Assembly: GCA_964480275.1 (NCBI GenBank)
Contig: CAYZOC010000012.1
Location: forward strand, 1 to 23,093
DNA: 23,093 nt
Direction: 5' to 3'
Source of the DNA: DATESG01 sp964480275
GTDB taxonomy: Bacteria > Bacillota_I > Bacilli_A > RFN20 > CAG-826
Position numbers and translations under genes: made by a program. The notes under the pieces are model-generated. The model ran no database searches. It saw only the letters and a list, made by a program, of their open reading frames with translations, and was not told the DNA's origin. Each line of letters begins with the position of its first letter. Position 1 is the stretch's first letter. Shown here one piece after another: positions 20,893 to 23,093 of this stretch.

Positions 20893-23093
20893 CTATGATA
20901 AGTACACAGCAACGCCGTGTCTTCTTAGATTACTTGGATTTGTATCGTCATTGAGGCTTAAAACAAGGTCGCCACTAATTCCACTAACACTAAAGTCATT
21001 GCCATGATTAATGATGATCGTAAGTTTTTTACTACCACTTGTTAGGCTATAAGCAAAGGCATGTTGGGGGAGAGCCGGACCTTGATAGGTCCCATAAGTC
21101 CCTGTACCAAAGAAATTTTTATAAGAATTTTTGAAGCTTGTCAGCGCCTTGAAGTAAGCAAGCATTGAATCTTCATCAAGGGCTTGTTCTTCAACACTAT
21201 CAAGATGGAGACGGTTATAGTCATCATAATCAATTGTGTAGCCACTAAAAGTGAAATCAATGACGTAATCTTGATTGGTATCAGTAATTGGCACCCATTT
21301 CATAGGTTGACGGTACCACCGATCTTCATTCCAATCATTACCAACCGCATCAGCAGGCGAATTAACACCATCATTGGGGCTAATGTTTCCACTCATCCCA
21401 AGCTCATCACCATAATAGATAAAACTAAGGCCAGGTTGTAAGAGCATGGCCGCCCCATAGGCTTTGGCCTTGTCGATTGCGTCGCTTGCAGTTGCACTGA
21501 CAATGGGACGATGTGTTTCTGTCACACTTGATCCACTTCCACTGTAGTCATTATTGACATGGTTAATCATCCGCTCGACGTCATGATTACTCGTAAATGT
21601 CGAAATAATCGCACGGTCATCGCGTTGTTGATTGAAAATATTTATTTTATTCGCTACTACGGAATTTGCTTCAGCATAAGCGCTATTTTCATAGCCATGG
21701 AAATTGTTGTTTACAAAGTGATAATAAGCAGGGAAATCTAGTAGAGAATCCATTCCTTGAAGGTAAGGTGCAATTCTTTGATCCCATCCATCAAAATTTT
21801 CACCAACAATATATGCATCGGGATAGACATTCTTGATCCGATTGGAAAATTCTTTAAAGAAGTTTAAGTTTTTAGTCAAATTAGCCGAATATTCTCCATC
21901 TATTGTGATTGTATCACTACTTTTAGCTGTCACCTCATCAGCCATGTACACATGTTTAACAGCATCAATTCTAAAACCATCGACACCAAAACCAAGCCAA
22001 TATTTGGCAACATCAACCATAAAATCGCGCGTTGTTTGGTTGTCATAGTTTAACTCAGGCATACTGCTAGCAAATTTTCCATAGTAGTAATAGTTGGTGT
22101 CGGCAAATTTATACCATGGTTCTTCTAGTTCGCTTGTTGAGTAGCGCCAATGATATAAGTTGCGATAGTCGATTATATTATCATTAAGGTCCTTTCCTTG
22201 CGCAACTTGCGCACTCTTAAGAAACCAATGATTGTTTTTGCTAGTATGATTGACGACAAGATCCATGATGACCCGTATATCTTTTTGGTGGGCTTTATAA
22301 ATAAGTTCACGATAATCCTCAATCGTACCAAAGCGTCGATCAATGCGGTAATAATCGATCGTATCATAACCATGATAAGATTCGCTATCTTGAATTGGCG
22401 TCAGCCACAATGCGTTAATATTCAAAGATTCTAAGTAATCTAATTTATCAATAATCCCCCGTAAGTCGCCAAGTCCATCCCCATCACTATCGGCAAATGT
22501 TGCCACTTGAATTTGATAACCCACAACAGCATTTTCTTTGAAATCAACACTTGTCGGGGCCGGGCTAAACTTACTAGTATCACTACTATTTACGTTAGCG
22601 ACTGATGATAATTGACCATCATCACCTTCATAAGGATTTTGGAAGTTACTTCCCTCATATATTTGGGTATAGAGCGAACTTCTTCCTTCGGTAGCGAAAA
22701 GATGAATTGTTCCATCTGGACGTTTAATATTTTGGACATCATCAAGATAAACATTACCACCGGAATCACTAGTCCAATGGGCAGCGGTTTGCGCCATTGA
22801 TGACTTCAAGACGATGAGGAAACCAAGTTTTGTTACACCATCTAAACGCTCATCGCTTAGGTCTACTTCAAATATTATGCCGCTTTGATCGGTTCTAGAG
22901 TAATCAATCCGGAATCCTGCAAGATCAAGTGGAACTTTTTGCCACACCCATAGTGCCCAATCATCAAGCGAACTAGCATCTTTACGATAATAGTGAATGT
23001 AGAGATGATCGCTTTTTGTCCATGGTGCAAAACTTAATTGTTCTTCATATTCACTGGGACTAAGTTCATCAACTGGAACACTTGTTTGACTAG
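20893..23093 (-). CDS. Extracellular GH13 alpha-amylase-type enzyme with CBM41/PUD-like domain (5' end outside window)
   Basis: The frame is open to the right edge; 732 residues are visible and the N-terminus is missing. It starts with a Ser/Thr/Glu stretch, then a PUD/CBM41-like starch-binding domain (about 15-145): HLYIHYYRKD, DDWALWVW, LGFLIVLKS, IHLFATEG. The GH13 barrel follows: DSDGDGLGDLRGI (calcium-site type), region I DLVVNHT, region V MPELN, region II GFRIDAVKH with nucleophile Asp376, region III VGENFD with acid/base Glu431, and region IV FTSNHDVER with Asp504 (numbering from the first complete codon in the window). All catalytic residues are present. The YNWGYDP motif of type I pullulanase is absent, so an alpha-glucan hydrolase of the amylase or neopullulanase kind is more likely. 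GTG 22947 is internal, not the start. The lipoprotein follows 12 nt downstream. Confidence 0.92.
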   Translation of the reverse strand, partial: SQTSVPVDELSPSEYEEQLSFAPWTKSDHLYIHYYRKDASSLDDWALWVWQKVPLDLAGFRIDYSRTDQSGIIFEVDLSDERLDGVTKLGFLIVLKSSMAQTAAHWTSDSGGNVYLDDVQNIKRPDGTIHLFATEGRSSLYTQIYEGSNFQNPYEGDDGQLSSVANVNSSDTSKFSPAPTSVDFKENAVVGYQIQVATFADSDGDGLGDLRGIIDKLDYLESLNINALWLTPIQDSESYHGYDTIDYYRIDRRFGTIEDYRELIYKAHQKDIRVIMDLVVNHTSKNNHWFLKSAQVAQGKDLNDNIIDYRNLYHWRYSTSELEEPWYKFADTNYYYYGKFASSMPELNYDNQTTRDFMVDVAKYWLGFGVDGFRIDAVKHVYMADEVTAKSSDTITIDGEYSANLTKNLNFFKEFSNRIKNVYPDAYIVGENFDGWDQRIAPYLQGMDSLLDFPAYYHFVNNNFHGYENSAYAEANSVVANKINIFNQQRDDRAIISTFTSNHDVERMINHVNNDYSGSGSSVTETHRPIVSATASDAIDKAKAYGAAMLLQPGLSFIYYGDELGMSGNISPNDGVNSPADAVGNDWNEDRWYRQPMKWVPITDTNQDYVIDFTFSGYTIDYDDYNRLHLDSVEEQALDEDSMLAYFKALTSFKNSYKNFFGTGTYGTYQGPALPQHAFAYSLTSGSKKLTIIINHGNDFSVSGISGDLVLSLNDDTNPSNLRRHGVAVYLS

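Noticed and set aside
22945..22947. GTG as start of the GH13 gene
   Set aside because: The frame stays open to the window edge and the upstream codons encode the beginning of the CBM41/PUD-like domain (HLYIHYYRKD, DDWALW).

Overview
The window is an AT-rich chromosomal segment of a low-GC Gram-positive bacterium, most likely from the Mollicutes-like end of Bacillota (Acholeplasma, RF39 or Izemoplasma type). The evidence is the Bacillus-type gene order rimP-nusA-ylxR-ylxQ-infB-rbfA-truB-ribF-rpsO-pnp, a NusA with a long acidic tail, a short IF2, a ClpB without an N-domain under a CIRCE element, an RNase J2-like protein, and many TAA stops. All Trp codons I checked are TGG and truB stops at TGA, so the standard bacterial code is used rather than the Mycoplasma UGA=Trp code. 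All genes but one are on the minus strand. The genus is inference.

Layout from right to left, in the direction of minus-strand transcription. (1) 20880-23093: a secreted starch-utilisation pair, a GH13 amylase-type enzyme with a CBM41/PUD-like module (5' end outside the window) followed by a lipoprotein of unknown exact role. (2) 17806-19923: clpB with a sigmaA promoter, a CIRCE operator and its own terminator. (3) 15670-17693: two tandem lipoproteins of the endonuclease I family, each with a Ser/Thr/Glu-rich linker, separated by a hairpin. (4) 15508-15581: tRNA-Thr(GGU) with its own promoter and terminator. (5) 10284-15254: the rimP-nusA-ylxR-ylxQ-infB-rbfA translation/transcription operon, preceded by a leader hairpin that could be a NusA-responsive attenuator. 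(6) 9036-10244: the only plus-strand gene, a TtcA-like PP-loop tRNA thiolase fused to a GNAT acetyltransferase. It sits inside the otherwise conserved rbfA-truB order, probably as a leaderless transcript. (7) 4582-9002: truB-ribF, then rpsO with a candidate S15 autoregulatory leader, then pnp behind an attenuator-like hairpin. (8) 139-4426: rnjB-like RNase J2, a two-TM-segment membrane protein and lemA, with one promoter at the start and one terminator at the end.

Functionally, regions 4-8 form an RNA-centred housekeeping block (translation initiation, ribosome maturation, tRNA modification, RNA decay). Regions 1 and 3 are surface scavenging functions (polysaccharide and extracellular nucleic acid). 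Two 100-N assembly gaps are present. The one in nusA is flanked by an exact 55-bp duplication, and removing one copy plus the Ns restores a single 537-codon frame, so the apparent break in nusA is an assembly artefact. The other gap lies in the repetitive linker of the upstream nuclease. I found no mobile element, CRISPR array, phage gene or rRNA. No wholly new multi-gene system is evident. The most original items are the TtcA-GNAT fusion and its insertion site, the leader RNAs, and the RNase J2 / membrane protein / LemA cluster.
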